From contig JARGSG010000084.1 of NCBI GenBank assembly GCA_030374805.1, positions 248,001 through 312,000 on the forward strand: DNA of 64,000 bases. Reading direction: 5' to 3'. The translations under genes and the position numbers were made by a program. This document shows positions 10,369-22,850 of the stretch, piece after piece (position 1 is the first letter of the stretch; each line of letters begins with the position of its first letter). The stretch is from Gracilaria gracilis. Its lineage: Eukaryota > Rhodophyta > Florideophyceae > Gracilariales > Gracilariaceae. A model generated the notes under the pieces. It saw only the letters and a list, made by a program, of their open reading frames with translations, ran no database searches and was not told the origin of the DNA.

Positions 10369-12190
10369 TTGGTCTCCCGTCTTCTTCCATGCGTTAATAT
10401 ACACGCATCAATATGTTGGAAGTGTCTTCATGTTCGAGGAATGGACCCTTGAGTTCATAGAAACCCAAACACAAAGTTGACTATGATTCCCGTGATGAAC
10501 GACTGGTTGAGATGAAGGAATCGATGAATTGTAGGTCAGAAGAGCTAATGAGAGTCTGAATATCGACCTACTGGTTTTCGGATTTGGCGTAATTCTTTTT
10601 AGTGCACGAAATACTCCAAGAGACTTTTTTCACATTAGTATCCAAGAGTTTTTCGATTTTGATTCTTACTATCTTTACATTTCTCTCTAAAATACTATTG
10701 TCTACAACATTAATGTATTCTTTCTTCTCTACCACACCTCAGTACTTCTTTAGTACTAAAACGTGACATGTGAGTTTTACATTCTTCGATTCGTCTGGAA
10801 ATCTTATTTCGTCCACTCTTGCCTCTGCTCGCACTTTCTTCACTCCGTAACGAACAAGATATTTTGGTGATGGCTTTTAAATCTTGCTTTGTTTGAGTTT
10901 CAGGGTCTTAGCTTGTATTGAAACCCTACCGCCTTCTTGAAATACCTATTATTTCGTTCAATTCTACCGTCACTCATTATTTTGGCATCTATAAATTCAG
11001 CAGTCACCCTTGAATGCTTTGTCACATATTTCAACTTGTATATGAACTTTGTGTGGCATTAATTGGTATTCATACGGTGTTGGGATGTAAAACATCTGAT
11101 GAGGTTGCTGGAATATGCTAATATACCAATTGAAACGGTTTTTAATTCGTGGAAGCTTTGGTTTGCTGGCTGTAAACATATTCAAGAACGGCGAGATATG
11201 TAACTTCATAATTGTACATATCTGAGCATTTTTCATCTTTTGCGGGACTATATATGATGTTTGTACACCCCTTTGTAGAAAACATTTGCGGCATCTTCGT
11301 AGTTGATAGTTGGCTTCATAAAAATATATTATATTATTTTATAGAAAATTCTTAACATAACAAGGATGAATCACAGATTTCTCTAGTGTGTCTCGTTCAA
11401 AATACAGTAATGAAGAAGTTAACAGCAAAAAAGGACCTAATTTTCTTCAGATTGGTGGTACTAAGTTGGTTCATTTTGCTGCGACCTGCAAACCAGCGCG
11501 AATTTATTTCTTCCTAAGCACTGCGTCTTGGCTGACGAGCATTTGGTAGGGAAAGGAGGGCGAGAACGCAATCGATGGCGGCGCACCTTGCGATAAATGC
11601 GCTGTGCTCCGCCGTCGATTGAACTCTTTTCCTTTTCAATTTTAGAATTTCGAATGACACCGTAGTTTTATCGAGGCTGGGAACTCGTGATGTACTTTAT
11701 AGTTTCAATTTTTTGTAAAGGTTCGGTAGTTTTGGTCTCAGGTCATTGCTGTGTACCCGTTATGCACAGTCAATGGCTGCGCAGGAACAGTAGCAGCCGC
11801 AACCAATCATAAGTAACCTTTGATACTGCCGCTGATGGTGTTGCTGCTACTGAAGAACACTACACTGGCGGGAATTAGTTCTATTCGAGCGCAATTATCC
11901 GCCCCCGGCCACCATCTACGAGCCGCTTCCTTTCCGTCCTCACCTCTACCCACCCTCCTTCGCCTCGCTCTTACCGCCAGGAATACTAAAAAGGCGAGCA
12001 CGCTCCCCAAAGGCAAAATTTGGGCCGTCTACAGGTAATTTTAAAACGAATTCTTCTTCTAGTCTTCTATCTAATTTGTAATTCTACCAGCTTCAAAGAG
12101 CTCGATGAGCTGATTTCGCTGGTATGCCGCACGTTCATAGGGCGTCACATCCGCCAACGCAACGTCCAGATCCCCCAACGCCACCGACAT
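10369..12190. other. AT-rich non-coding stretch with one hairpin
   Basis: No supported gene. A clear inverted repeat sits at 11569-11621 (CAATCGATGGCGG.GCAC pairing with GTGC.CCGCC.TCGATTG). The rest is AT-rich with short frames only. Confidence 0.5.
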
Positions 12191-12199
12191 GGCCTAACA

Positions 12200-14300
12200 T
12201 GGGCGTACGGTTGTATTTGAGACATCAAGTGCATTGAAGTTCGACATCCACTGGGTCTTCAATCGTCTCCAAAACAAGCGTAACATAAAACGAGAAGGCA
12301 TAAACAGTAGTTCTCTTTCTGTTACTACTCTTTCTGTTACTACTACTACCGCCAGCGGCTCTTGCACCACGGTGCGCCCTTTGCTTCTTAGCTGCTTCCT
12401 GACCAAGAGCCCGAGAGAGTTGGTTTAGCCATCTTAATCTCTCTTTCTCTCGGGTTGCTTGCTGCTTCCTTCAGTGACCCTGCAGAACCTTTGAACGTTT
12501 ATCCTTTCTCGTGGCAGGCTTCTGTTGACGTTTTTGTTCGCGTTCTGCCGCCATTTTTTCAGCAGCAGCTTAAGCTTGCTCTCTAGCTTTATACCGCTGG
12601 AACCATTTGTTTGCCGTCTCGGTCTGACGCTCTCTTTCAATCGCAACTTGTTTGTCCGCCTTTTCCTTCCTCCGTTTCATCTCTTCTCCGTGCGTAACCC
12701 ACGCTGCTGGCACACCTGCATCGTACAATTTCCGTCCTTGCCTATCGGCCCCCTTCACAATAGCATTCTTCATGTCGTTTATGTTATCCATAAGAATGTT
12801 GTTGACAGTTTCTTCTTTTTTCAAGATTATCTGTGTCTCTTTTATCTTGGAGAACACAGCCATACTGGTGCTTGAAAGAGTTCCCATCATCTTATTGAAA
12901 ACATCCTGATCTCTAATTCTTTGCCATACAGCTGGTAGCTGTGACGTAGCACGACATATCCGAGAGAAAATTCTCTTCTTAGTTTACTCTTTATGCTTGC
13001 TCATTCTTGAATGTCTTGTGCTTCTCGGCAAAATCTCGCCTGAAAGGGAAGTATCAGTGACTTTAAAGGAAGACTGAATTATCTCCGGAGTTATGAGCTT
13101 CCAGACGTACACAGCACTACATAGATTGAAGTTGACTCTAGTGGCATCAGCACAACCTTGGCGAAAGAAACTTGGTCCCTTTCGTCGCGCATAAGCTCAT
13201 GGGAGCGTTTGTTAATCAGATGATGGCATGGTTGTAGTATGTACGAGGTATTATGGCGTTAATCAGGGCCTCCATCAAATTCTGGGAGCAAAATTCAATC
13301 CAATCCGGATGCTTACTGGAGGAATGGCCATCCAGAAACATGAAAAACGCCAAGTCGCGCTTCAAATAATTTGTGGCTGTGTCGTGTAGATGTCTTAAGA
13401 ATGCAGTCATTATGAGACCATTCATGGATTCTTTCTCTGTCACCTTTATAAATCCATTGTCTGGAAACTACCTTTACTGGGTAAACCTCTTTGTGATCCC
13501 TCTTGGGAGTGGAGAAACCTTCCAGTGACGGGCGCCCACCAGTCACTGTTTTCCCTGACACCGGCAACAATGAGGAAAGAAGGAGGTAATGCTCAGGCGC
13601 AGGGGCTGCGATTAATGCTGTGATATGCCTCCTGGCGCCATATGTCGATCGAACAGCCAGGTAACCTCCGCGTTTTGTTTCGGATGAAGTAAAGGCCTTT
13701 TCCCATTTCGAATTTCCCAAACGTGCGGTGAACTGCAGTTTCGTCTAAGTTCTAAATGCGGTTGGTGTCTAGAAGTACCCCAGGATGCTGACGCTTTATG
13801 TCAACGAAAGCTGAAAAAGAAGGCGCCAATGTTGTCAAAACTTTCAGCAGCAGGCTTTGCATGTTTTTGTTTTCTATTTTTTTGTAGGATATATCTGGAT
13901 GCACGATAGGTGCGCACTGTCGCTTCACCAGGAACCCCTCTCGTATATCCGTGTCTGCCACCAGCAGCAACTCGAGAAAGCACACGTTTGAAGGCGTTTT
14001 TGTTCACCGCGAATCCCTATTGAGATGATAGTTTGAGCCCATCGTTTATAAGCGTTGCTTCTTCTGCGTTAATAACCCCGGGGGCGCCCCGCACTAGTTG
14101 TTTCGCTGGTTAGGTATTGTAATTGTTTTTCGTCGTTCTTCTTCGAATATGTTTTCAGACGTTTTACAGTGCTTCTGGATACTACCCGTTGTCGGAGTGA
14201 TGTTTCAAACTATATGGTTTTCACGGAGAAGCTTTACGGCGTTCATGCGTTGCTCACGCTGTTTTTGGAGGCGTTCTGACCGCTTCTTTCGATCTGCTGC
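12200..14300 (-). pseudogene. Decayed pogo/Tigger-like transposase, element 2
   Basis: Read on the minus strand from about 14300: a helix-turn-helix-type N-terminal stretch (GAPGVINAEEATLI, then RHGYTRGVPGEAT), then NLDETAV near 13740 (first catalytic Asp of the DDE_1 family) just after an in-frame TAG, then GARRHITALIAA, then LAFFMFLDGHSSSKHPDWIE near 13310-13370 (second catalytic Asp). A charged Lys/Glu/Arg-rich tail follows at 12434-12890 (GEEMKRRKEKADKQ). This domain order is that of DDE_1 cut-and-paste transposases. Several frame changes and stops show it is dead. Confidence 0.65.
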
Positions 14301-15844
14301 TTAGAGTTGCATCGAGGGTGACATTTTCCTCCCTGTGAGGGAGAGGCTGCTTCCATGCAGAAAAAGTGATAGAACGTTGTGCCTTTTCATCAGTCTTCGA
14401 ATTTGTTGCACCCAGGGCACTGGTAAGGGCCAGTTATGGCTTAATTGCGTAATGTGCGGGAGCTACTTAGTGTTTGTGTTATGCAACCAGGTGACGGTCA
14501 GCCCTGTTTTGGTCCAGCAAATTGTAGCAGGAAACCGTCTCAAATATCGCCTTGTCTAAAATAAAGCCCTTGAGAAGGGTAGTTCATTACTAGTAGGTTT
14601 TTTTCCAGGATGGAGTTTGGCATGGTCAAGCAATCTTTTAAAATTTTGGTGCACTCTATTTCGTTTTTACCAAAGCTCAAGAATTGTATCTTGATGTCAA
14701 AATGGTTTCAGTTTTGTAGAACACTAAACAATCAAAAGAGCGGAAAGAGAACCATTTTTCGAAGACGACTCGAAAATTGATATTTCTCTTTTGTTGAATT
14801 AAATGAAAGAACACACGTCCGATGGATAGGACTTTGGTTCACTCTTTTAATGAGACCATGCAGAGCACGTTTCGGCACCGCAATTCTTGCGCCACCCGTG
14901 TCGCTGGCGCACCTCCGGAAAATGCTCGCGCATTTACGGAGACCTCAGGAACTCGTCTCATCGCCGCAGGCCCGTAGTGGTGGCGTCGAGGGCCGCAACC
15001 GAATAAACGGTGCTCGTTCTGGACCTCTTGAAACGAAGATGCGGCCAAACGGGAGGGAAGAATTTTGTTTCCCTGTTCTTGCGACGACCGCGAGCGCCAC
15101 AGCAGTTCTCTGCGTACCATTCTACACGCGCTGCCCAGCCTCCTACTGCCTCAGCGTTTATCAAGGGCAAACCTCAGTACAGCCATTTTTTTTAAAAATT
15201 GGATACCTTGCTAAGATACCTTCCTGGGCAGGGAAAGGTGGAACACCTTTCAGATCGAACGGCCGTAACGCAGCCTCACAGGGTTTATTCTAAATTCAAT
15301 TCTGCTTCAATGAGAGATCTATGCTTGTCCTTTAAGCATGCCAAGCGTGGAAGCTTACCGTGTCAAACCGAGCGAGCGACATCGTTGTTATCTGCTCCAT
15401 CCATGTGAGAGCCAGACGCAAGGGTGGGCAGGGTAGAATTGAACAACTGAATTCTTTGGAACTAGGGTCTAACAATTACATCCTGGTTCATCCATAACCG
15501 TTTGGTCTCCAACAAGTCCTCGTGCATAAGAAGATAAGTGCACAACGCGCTTTTCGTGGCTTCTGAAAGCGTCAAAAAGCTATGAGCACATTCGTTTTCG
15601 TCCTCGCTTGCACTGTTTGGACTATCGAGACCGAGAAATTCGGCGAAGGAATTTGGCTTGCTTGCGCTGGAATTAATCCCATTTGACTCTTCCGGCTGCC
15701 CTCCCACCACAATTTGTTCTCTACAGAGCGCACCACCGAATACAATGCGAACACCAGAATGTACGTCATCAGCAACCGCACGTATTTCGTCTTCGTCGTA
15801 AGCAACAAACTCTGAACAACATCTGACATCGCCTTCTCTTTGCT
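14301..15844. other. No confident gene
   Basis: Open frames exist on both strands at 14839-15293, where base composition is higher in G+C, but they show no recognisable motif. 14560-14840 is AT-rich. The stretch is flanked by the two pogo-like elements and may be their terminal sequence. Confidence 0.4.
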
Positions 15845-18240
15845 TTGGCTTGTTTATTTCTCAATGCATTCCGCCCGACCAGAAATTGGCGCTGCTTTTC
15901 TTTGAATAGCTACAGGGTGCATCTTGTGCAAACTTTTTTCTTTATGCTGGTAAGTTCCAGACGCTTGCGTGATCGTTCTGCTTTTTCTTCTCCACCTGCT
16001 CCCTCTTTTCTGCTGCAAAAAATGCTCTTTTTCGGCTTTCTCTGCCCAAATACGAATCGATTCGGCCATTCTTTCTCGCGTTCTTGATTCATACGGAATC
16101 TTTTCTCAGCCGCCTCCTCCTTGGCGTTTTCCTTATCGGCTTTCTCTTTAGCAGCTGCAATTTTTCCCTGCTTCTGGTACTCAATAAGTTCTCCATACGT
16201 CAAATACTTTGCTGGCGTACCACGACTAATTGTTGTTCTGTCCAACTGCTCCGTTGGAATTTTCCTAATGCTTTTCTTCGTAGGTGTGCGCTTCTGCACA
16301 ATTTGCTCTACACGACTTCCGCCACTGCTAATAATCTCCTCCAGAAATTGCAGCTTGTAATGCTTGGACATTGTCTTTCGAATTATCTACATGACGTCGC
16401 CGTACTGCTTGGACTCTTCTACTCTGGTTGAACGGCTATGCTCGGAGTTCCTGCTTTCTGTTCATCCCTTCCATTTCAACTTAGCCCACTCTTAGAACCG
16501 ATAATCCATCGGCCACATCCCGGCCGCATCGAACGCCTGTTGCACCACAGTTTTGGTAAGGGGCCTGAATCCGGCAACGCCAAGTTGAAATTTCACACTG
16601 AAATCGCCGAAATCTACGAATGAAGCTTTGTTCAAATGTTCGTATGTTGCTTCCACGCATTGCTGGAATCGTTATTAATTGTTTGGTCACAGGCCTGCAG
16701 GAAATGAGAGGTGTGGGCTGGGATTTGGATTACTGCAACACTATTTCGCTTTGCTTTGAACAACCACACGTAACCGTTCCTCGATTTGTGCCTATCTATT
16801 GTGAGACAGATCTTTCTAACTTTTGTTAATTGAATTACACTCACGCGAGTGAGTATCAACAAATCCGAAGCAATAGGGATACTATGCGCAGCACCCAAGA
16901 GGGGACAAAGGAGCGTGAAGTGACGATAACAACGAGGCACGAATCCGGCCTGCAGCACCAGTAGCGGCGACAGAACGACCCTATGGGAAATTAGACAATG
17001 GAGAATCGGCTAGGGGGTGCTTGAGGTTTACCACGGTCAGCTCTACCCAGCGGGAGGTGCATAAGTGCATCTCCGGGGACAGCAGCCACGTGACTAAAAA
17101 TAATAAACAATCTACTTACAAAGGGGGTCTCTGAGAACTGGCACAACACAGTGCATGAGCCCTACACGTGGACACTTTGGGGGACACCTTGTGCACACTA
17201 AACTACTACTATGATACTATGCATACCCAATATGGGCTGATTCTATTGCACCACAGTAATATGTGTGGCATGGCGGCTGATATGGTCAATTATAAATGGG
17301 ACTACCTCCTTGGTAATACTTCCGTTTTCAGTTCCGATCACAAAACTACCCTTCGAAAACCAATCTCTTGTCGCCAACCAATGCGGGACTCCAGTTTCAT
17401 CTTTGAATTCATCAGCGGAGAGCAGTTCAAACCACTTCTGCATTGTATACTGACCGGCAAAAATAAAGAACGGCCGAAGAATATGGCCGGACGTAGAGGC
17501 TGTAATAACATCAGTTAAATGTTTTTCAAGTGAATCACACTTCACTTCTAGCCCCCCGTGGTGTGCGTCAGCTGTAAAAACCCTTTTTCTGTTTCAGTAA
17601 TCTTTATGGACATGTCTGTCTCGTCCATATTACATACTAGGTCGGGATCATCCAATATGCCAGGATTCCTTGTGGCACACAACAGCAGAGCATCTAAGAA
17701 GGTTTGACATGCGCTGGGTTTTCTGCTGCAATTTTGGCACAATCTCTTGCCTCCATCTTCCAAATGGTGATTTCAAGATGTCGTGCTCGAAATCCACGAA
17801 CCCAGTCATCTGATGCATATCCAGTAGAAAACTCCGCTCTCTTGTCAATAGCGATTTTTGACGCAATGGGTTTGAGAATCTCGGGAGACACAGAAAACCC
17901 ATGGTTTGCCACATCTTTCATCCTATCTGCAAAGATACTCTTCCCTTCTTTTGTGATTTAGTTTTGGCGTCTTCACTTGATGTCGTGCTCGTAATCATTT
18001 TATTCAGTCTCATTTTTTGTTGCGGCTATGCTTTCTTCTTTCAGACGTCAAAGAGTGTCAAGAGATATTCCTGTGGCAGAAAAAATGCTTCGAAAAGATT
18101 TGGAAAGCTTGAGAAGCTCAATTTTTCTGATTTGTTTTGAACGTACTTTTTGCTCTTTGTGTTATTTTTTTGTGTCGGAGTCCTTGGCGTCGCATAGACA
18201 ATGTCATCGTCGTGCTGAAGTATGTTTGATGACACAGCAT
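15845..18240 (-). pseudogene. Pogo/Tigger-like transposase, element 1, split by an LTR
   Basis: Minus strand, 5' to 3' from about 18240. A CENP-B-type DNA-binding segment lies at 17694-17921 (ASDDWVRGFRARHLEI). NMDETDMS near 17600 gives the first catalytic Asp. STSGHILRPFFIFAG follows near 17490. After an inserted repeat at 16831-17255 the frame resumes with VRKICLTIDRHKSRNG (second catalytic Asp) and IPAHTSHFLQACD (canonical LPPHTSHxLQPLD). A charged tail at 15910-16371 includes TPAKYLTYGELIEYQKQGK. Cut-and-paste transposase of the Tc1/mariner-pogo group acting in the nucleus. Frame shifts plus the insertion inactivate it. Confidence 0.75.
16831..17255 (-). repeat. Solo-LTR-like repeat, copy 2, inside the pogo transposase
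   Basis: On the minus strand it starts TGTGGTGCAATAG and ends TAATTCA, the TG...CA form of an LTR. The flanks on the plus strand are TTAAT and GTAAT, consistent with a 5-bp target duplication carrying one change. It interrupts the pogo DDE domain between HISRHATHI and VRKICLTID. At 425 nt with no internal genes, it fits a solo LTR left by recombination. The inverted partner is at 9919-10368. Confidence 0.65.
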
Positions 18241-18584
18241 AGCATTATGGGCGCTAGTTGGGGTTTTGAACACATTTCTTGCATGGTTTTGGAGCGGTTT
18301 CGTTTGAATTGGAGCGGCGTAGGAACATGGAGGAAGTTCATCATTTATCTCGAAAGAAGATGAATAATACAGAATTTGTAAAGAAAAAATGCGTTTTCTT
18401 TGTTTCGAACTCCCTTTTTTGTAAAAACTAGTCTCTAGGGCCTTTTCGTGGACTTTGAAGTAGCACAGATGAGGCTAACTGCGTGTCTAACTGTCTAATG
18501 ATTGTTCAAATGTCCATGTCCCAAATCAACTGCTGTTGCACTTTGCCCTGTCCAGGAATGTACCTCCACAGAGATTATTGGTGA

Positions 18585-18712
18585 TGTGACGATAACAGAT
18601 GCCCCGAAACTCGACGGCGTAGCGTTGGGTTGCGAGGGTGCTTTATGGCGGAGGCTACCAGCTACGTGTGTATCCTGGACAGCTGTGCGCGTCGCCATGA
18701 GAGAGAGTGTGA
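18585..18712 (-). repeat. Copia 3' LTR segment
   Basis: Contains the segment shared with the element's 5' end (18585-18640) and a further stretch, about 18636-18706, that recurs at 50331-50407 (GCGAGGGTGCTT, CAGCTACGTGTGT). The distal end of the LTR was not located. Confidence 0.5.
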
Positions 18713-18731
18713 CGTGGATGTAGAAAGGAGT

Positions 18732-19574
18732 TCACGCGGTGGAAGAAGTATCTTGCTCTTTGTGCGTCGCCACACGCCCCCCCACCGCGTGAGAGGGGCG
18801 ATGAGTGTTACAAAGTGGGAGGGCAAGGTTTTTGAACCTTTGCGCTTTCAGTTGCTTCGTTAAGATTTCAGCAAGCATGGATGCGGCGGGAATGTGCCAC
18901 ACGTGAATCTGTTTTGCGCCGAAGGCGTCAAGAATGGGATGGTGTCTTATATCGATATACTTCCGTCTTCGGGTCGGAGCATGTGAATTTGCTATGAGTA
19001 CGGCCGACTGGTTGTTTACCCGGAGAGGAGGGGGGGAGCAAGGAAGCAAACTAAGTTCTTGTAGTAGTCCGCGTGTCCAGACGATTTCTAAGACCGCTTG
19101 CGATGCCGCAATGTACTCAGCCTCACTGGTGCACAGGCTGACTGTAGATTGCAGGGAGCTTCGTCACGAAATGGGAGTGTTTTATAACAGGAGAACCTGT
19201 CCGGATATCGATCGTCGATTCGTGCTGTTGTTCGCAAAACCAGCGTCCGTGTAGCACTCTAGTGCCCGTGATACGCCGTATGAGAAGAACAATCCGTGCG
19301 ATCGGATACAGTAGAGGTAGCGTGCAAGTCTTTTCAGTATGACCCAGTCATGATGCGTTGGTTCGCGCTGTGAACGTGCCAATGCACCAGTGAGAAAAGT
19401 GATATCTGGTCGAGTGGAGTCTACAATATAACTGATTGTGCCCAGCATCTCTTGGTAGACTTGTCGGACATGTGGGTCCACAGTTTTGGAGGGATGAGGA
19501 TTCTGTGCGTCTAGGCCATCTCTGTACGGGGTGCTCACAACATTCGAATTGGTTACTCGCAGTTTTGATGCCAC
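18732..19574 (-). pseudogene. Copia RNase H domain
   Basis: Two frames. The first (19182-19574) has the connection region TRPDITFLTGALARS (canonical 'TRPDI') and ALECYTDAGFANNSTNRRS, equivalent to the first catalytic Asp region of Copia RNase H. The second (18732-19049) has VNNQSAVLIA (canonical DNQSA, here with Asn), KYIDIRHHPI, and a C-terminal tail LAEILTKQLK. The domain degrades the RNA strand during reverse transcription. A frame change near 19100 breaks it. Confidence 0.75.
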
Positions 19575-19688
19575 AGCCTTAATTAGATGGTTCTGATGGA
19601 TTCGGAAACCATTGGGAGTATATTCAAAATTTCACCCCATGTACTTTGTGGGGCGGGCAAGGCACTTGACATTGTACTTGGATCTCAG

Positions 19689-20645
19689 TTAATTTGCGAG
19701 CTCATCAGAAAGAGATGGGTGGGATGAGGCCGATAAGAAGTCATCTGTGGTGACACCAATTATTATATATCCTTTGGGTGATCTTCGGAAAAAGATGTTG
19801 GGATTGGATTTGAGAGCTGTGTAGCTATTCGAGTTGAGATGTTTGTAGAGACCTTTGGTGTACATGAATGCTGCCGGTGGTGTCCCATAGAGGTTTCCGA
19901 TGAGTTCACTCACCGGTTGAGGATGCTTGAATGAACCATCGAAGCGCCGTGGTTGACGAATGTACACCGGCTTTTGGCTCTCATATTTTTCATGCAGGTA
20001 TGCACCCTTGATGTCGAAATGCTCAAGCCGGAGGCGGTGTTGTGCTGCAATGGAAAGCAGGACCCGTGTCGTGCATTTGTCTACATTGTAGGATGCCATG
20101 TTGTCGGGGTGGAAATGCTCATTTGGAATCATGAGGTCACCGCGCATTGCGCAGCGTGCCTTGCGACTGGTGACGGTATTGAATGACGAGGTCTTGTATC
20201 GGTACTGCATTAAGGTGGGAATAGGTTTCGTATTCTCTGGCATGCTTGTTGTCCGCCGAATTGCACACATGTTGTCAAGTTGGTCGCGTTCGTTGTTGTG
20301 CGCAGTTTCCCATGCGGCGTAGTCAGGGTATTTAACAGCCTGCTTTCGGGATGTCGGACAAGGAGTGATGTGGTTGATTGAGGAGGGTATTGGTTCGAAT
20401 GCCTTGGCGAGGGTGCTACAGGGATCAGCACGGGGGTCGTAGGTACTGCCCGGCAGGATTGTTCGCGATTGAAGAGTATATTCCATACTTTGATGTGTGA
20501 AGGGCTCAATGGGCGTAGGTACCTTACAGGTTCCGCACGGCGATGTAGTTTCGGTTTCTTTGGCAGGAGACGTGGGATAGGTGCAAGTTGTCCGAACGTG
20601 AAGATATGCGAAAGATTTTGGGGGGTGGGGGGGTGCCCGTACCAT
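19689..20645 (-). pseudogene. Copia reverse transcriptase (partial)
   Basis: Visible reverse transcriptase blocks are LEHFDIKGAYLHEKY (first catalytic Asp; canonical DVKxAFLxG), PVYIRQPRRFDG, ELIGNLYGTPPAAFMYTKGL, and IIIGVTTDDFLSAS in place of the usual YVDD block. The N-terminal part contains YPDYAAWETAHNNERDQL, which matches the usual start of the RVT_2 domain. It makes element cDNA in virus-like particles. The frame ends at 19689 before the thumb region, which continues in another frame. Confidence 0.8.
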
Positions 20646-20689
20646 AACGTATATGGAGGGTTGCGGACGGAAGAGTGATAGGTGAGGTT

Positions 20690-21700
20690 GTACTTGAAGG
20701 CAGCATCAGTGGTTGCATCCTGCCACGAAGTGAGGGGGAGGCGACTATGTACGAGTGATGCACATGCAGTGTTGAGAAGTGAACCATTGACTCTTTCGGC
20801 AAGAGAGTTCTCTTGTGGGGAACAGGGAATAATTGGATGGAAGCGGGTGCCACGAGTAGAAAGGGAGTGTTGGAAGGCTTTCGATTTCAGTTACTTGGCA
20901 TTATCGCTGCGAAGATGGAGAGGGTGCTTGTTGTGGGTGGCATATATCTGAGTGAGGATGTCGAGGAGTTTCGACAGGGCCTCTGCGCGAGTTTTTAAGA
21001 AGGCGGCATGAAGGAACCGGGAGCCCGCGTCGATGACAACTAGTATGTAGCTGTTTCCCTGTCTCGGTATGAGATTGAGGGGTCCACATGTGTCGATAGA
21101 TATGTAGACTCCTGGAGAGTGGGTGAGAGTTGTACGGCGATGTGGTTGCGGTTTGGATTTGGCTTCTCGACACCCACGGCAGTGGAGTGCAGGAGGACTG
21201 TTGCGGAGTGTGTCAGGAAGGTGTGGTAGTAATCTGTGTTTGGCCATGAGATGGATTGTCTTCGGGTGAATGTGCCAAGTCTAAGGTGCCATATCATGAA
21301 ATATTTTGTGACTCATGAAGTGGGAGGGACTTGCTGTGGGGAAGATGTGGATAGCCATGGCGGAGACTGACTTGTGGCAAGAGACGGTAGTGATGAAAGA
21401 TTCGGGATGCGGCTTGGTGGGGGAGGTCGGATTGTGGGAGTGTCTGGGGGAGGGCTTCGAGTGCTGGGTTTCTTGGGGTGTGATGGTAGCTCTCTGGAGG
21501 CTGAAGTGCGGACACCAAAGGCATGATGGGCATCGTCAAGAATGAAAGTTTACGTGGTGGCCGACTTGGTTGGATGACAGCCGCTCTGGAGGCAGAAAAA
21601 ACGACCAGACCGTATTGAGAGGCGAGAGATTGAACGGAGAGGAGGTTGTGTTTGGTGCTGGGGGAGTGCACGGCCTTTGAAATGTGTAGTCGCTTATGCG
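20690..21700 (-). pseudogene. Copia protease end and integrase
   Basis: In order on the minus strand: SPSTKHNLLSVQSLA (protease C-terminal signature), WHLRLG (GAG-pre-integrase), HCRGCREAK (zinc-binding HHCC remnant), YISIDTCGPL (first catalytic Asp), LHLRSDNAK (second Asp), and SPQENSLAERVNGS (catalytic Glu). The DD-35-E triad is therefore still visible, but it is spread over several frames. Confidence 0.75.
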
Positions 21701-21787
21701 TCGTTGGGATCGTGATTGGTCCCTGTTGTGTGATTGGAGAGGGTTGACCATTGGCAGAGATCGTTTAAGTTTTGTGTGATACTGGCT

Positions 21788-22850
21788 TCATTGAGGAGTA
21801 CGGTTCGCGACATGCGTGGGGTGGGCGGTGGAGTCAAGAATGAACTTACCATCATTTGGCTGCGTGTCTGCATTGTCCACGGTGTGCTCCAGATTTCTCA
21901 TGTGCAAGACAAATTCTTCGAGTAGATGTTGCGAAAGCGGAGCATATTCCGCACGGTTTACTTGGACTTCTAGTTTGACTCTTTGAAGAGTACATTCATT
22001 GTCACTATGAGTAACACATCGATGGATGTGACACCACGGTCCAGTGTAGCCGGCAGGACGTGGATGATTAGAGTACTGTTTGTTTCGAGTCCGACGGGAC
22101 CTCGGAGCAGAGATCACGATACAGGGGGCTGACGGGACAGGGCTTTGGGGGACCAGTTCCGTGTGTGGAGAGGTCACGGAAGAGGTCGAGATGTTCTGCT
22201 GGACAAGTGTAGCCTGTTGTAGGCGATTTGTAAATTGTCGTATGGACGCAGGAGGTGATCCTGCTGTGTCAATTGCTAGTTGATAAAAGCCTGGACTAGA
22301 CTTTAACCCGTAGATAAGGTACTTCACAGTAGTTCGGTCTTTAGATATGTTGCGAAATTCGGCATTCAACATTTATGTGCGGATAGAAAGGTGCTGAGCG
22401 ATGTAATCTTTGATTTTCATGCCCGATATGATCGTAACGGATCGGGATTCTGAATCAAAAGCATGGTGGTCTTCCATATTGCACTGAAGAACATAGTTGG
22501 CTGTGATGTTGACAATTAGACATGGAGATTGCGTCAAGATTTCTGTTGGAAGCCGCTTAATGATCTTGTCGGTATGCTTTGCATAATGAGAGCTTTGACC
22601 TTATAGGTCTTTTTGGTATGTAGAGCTGAAGCTGCTAAATCTTCCGGAGCCGGAACGTCAGCTAGGAGGAGGTCTTTTGAATCAATGAGGGCTGCATTGA
22701 TTGTCAATGCATCTTTGCAGAAGGTAAAGTTTGTGTAGAATAATTTTTGTTGTGATAATGACTCCATGAGATGGAAGGTTTTTGAAGAAGATGTGGCAGC
22801 AACTGGAAGGCTGGCAGTGAGCGATTTGTTCTCAAGAATTTTGCAGTTAT
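21788..22850 (-). pseudogene. Copia gag with zinc knuckle and protease start
   Basis: The N-terminal part (22534-22767, ESLSQQKLFYTNFTF) and a second frame (21788-22372) belong to one gag. The second frame ends in a CHIH..H..C-type knuckle (WCHIHRCVTHSDNEC) followed by FILDSTAHPTHV, which corresponds to the D-S/T-G-A active site of the aspartic protease. A stop and a frame change separate the two parts. Confidence 0.65.

Noticed and set aside
10217-10480. Small open frames at 10.2-10.5 kb
   Set aside because: They lie in the solo-LTR repeat and are not kept in its inverted copy.
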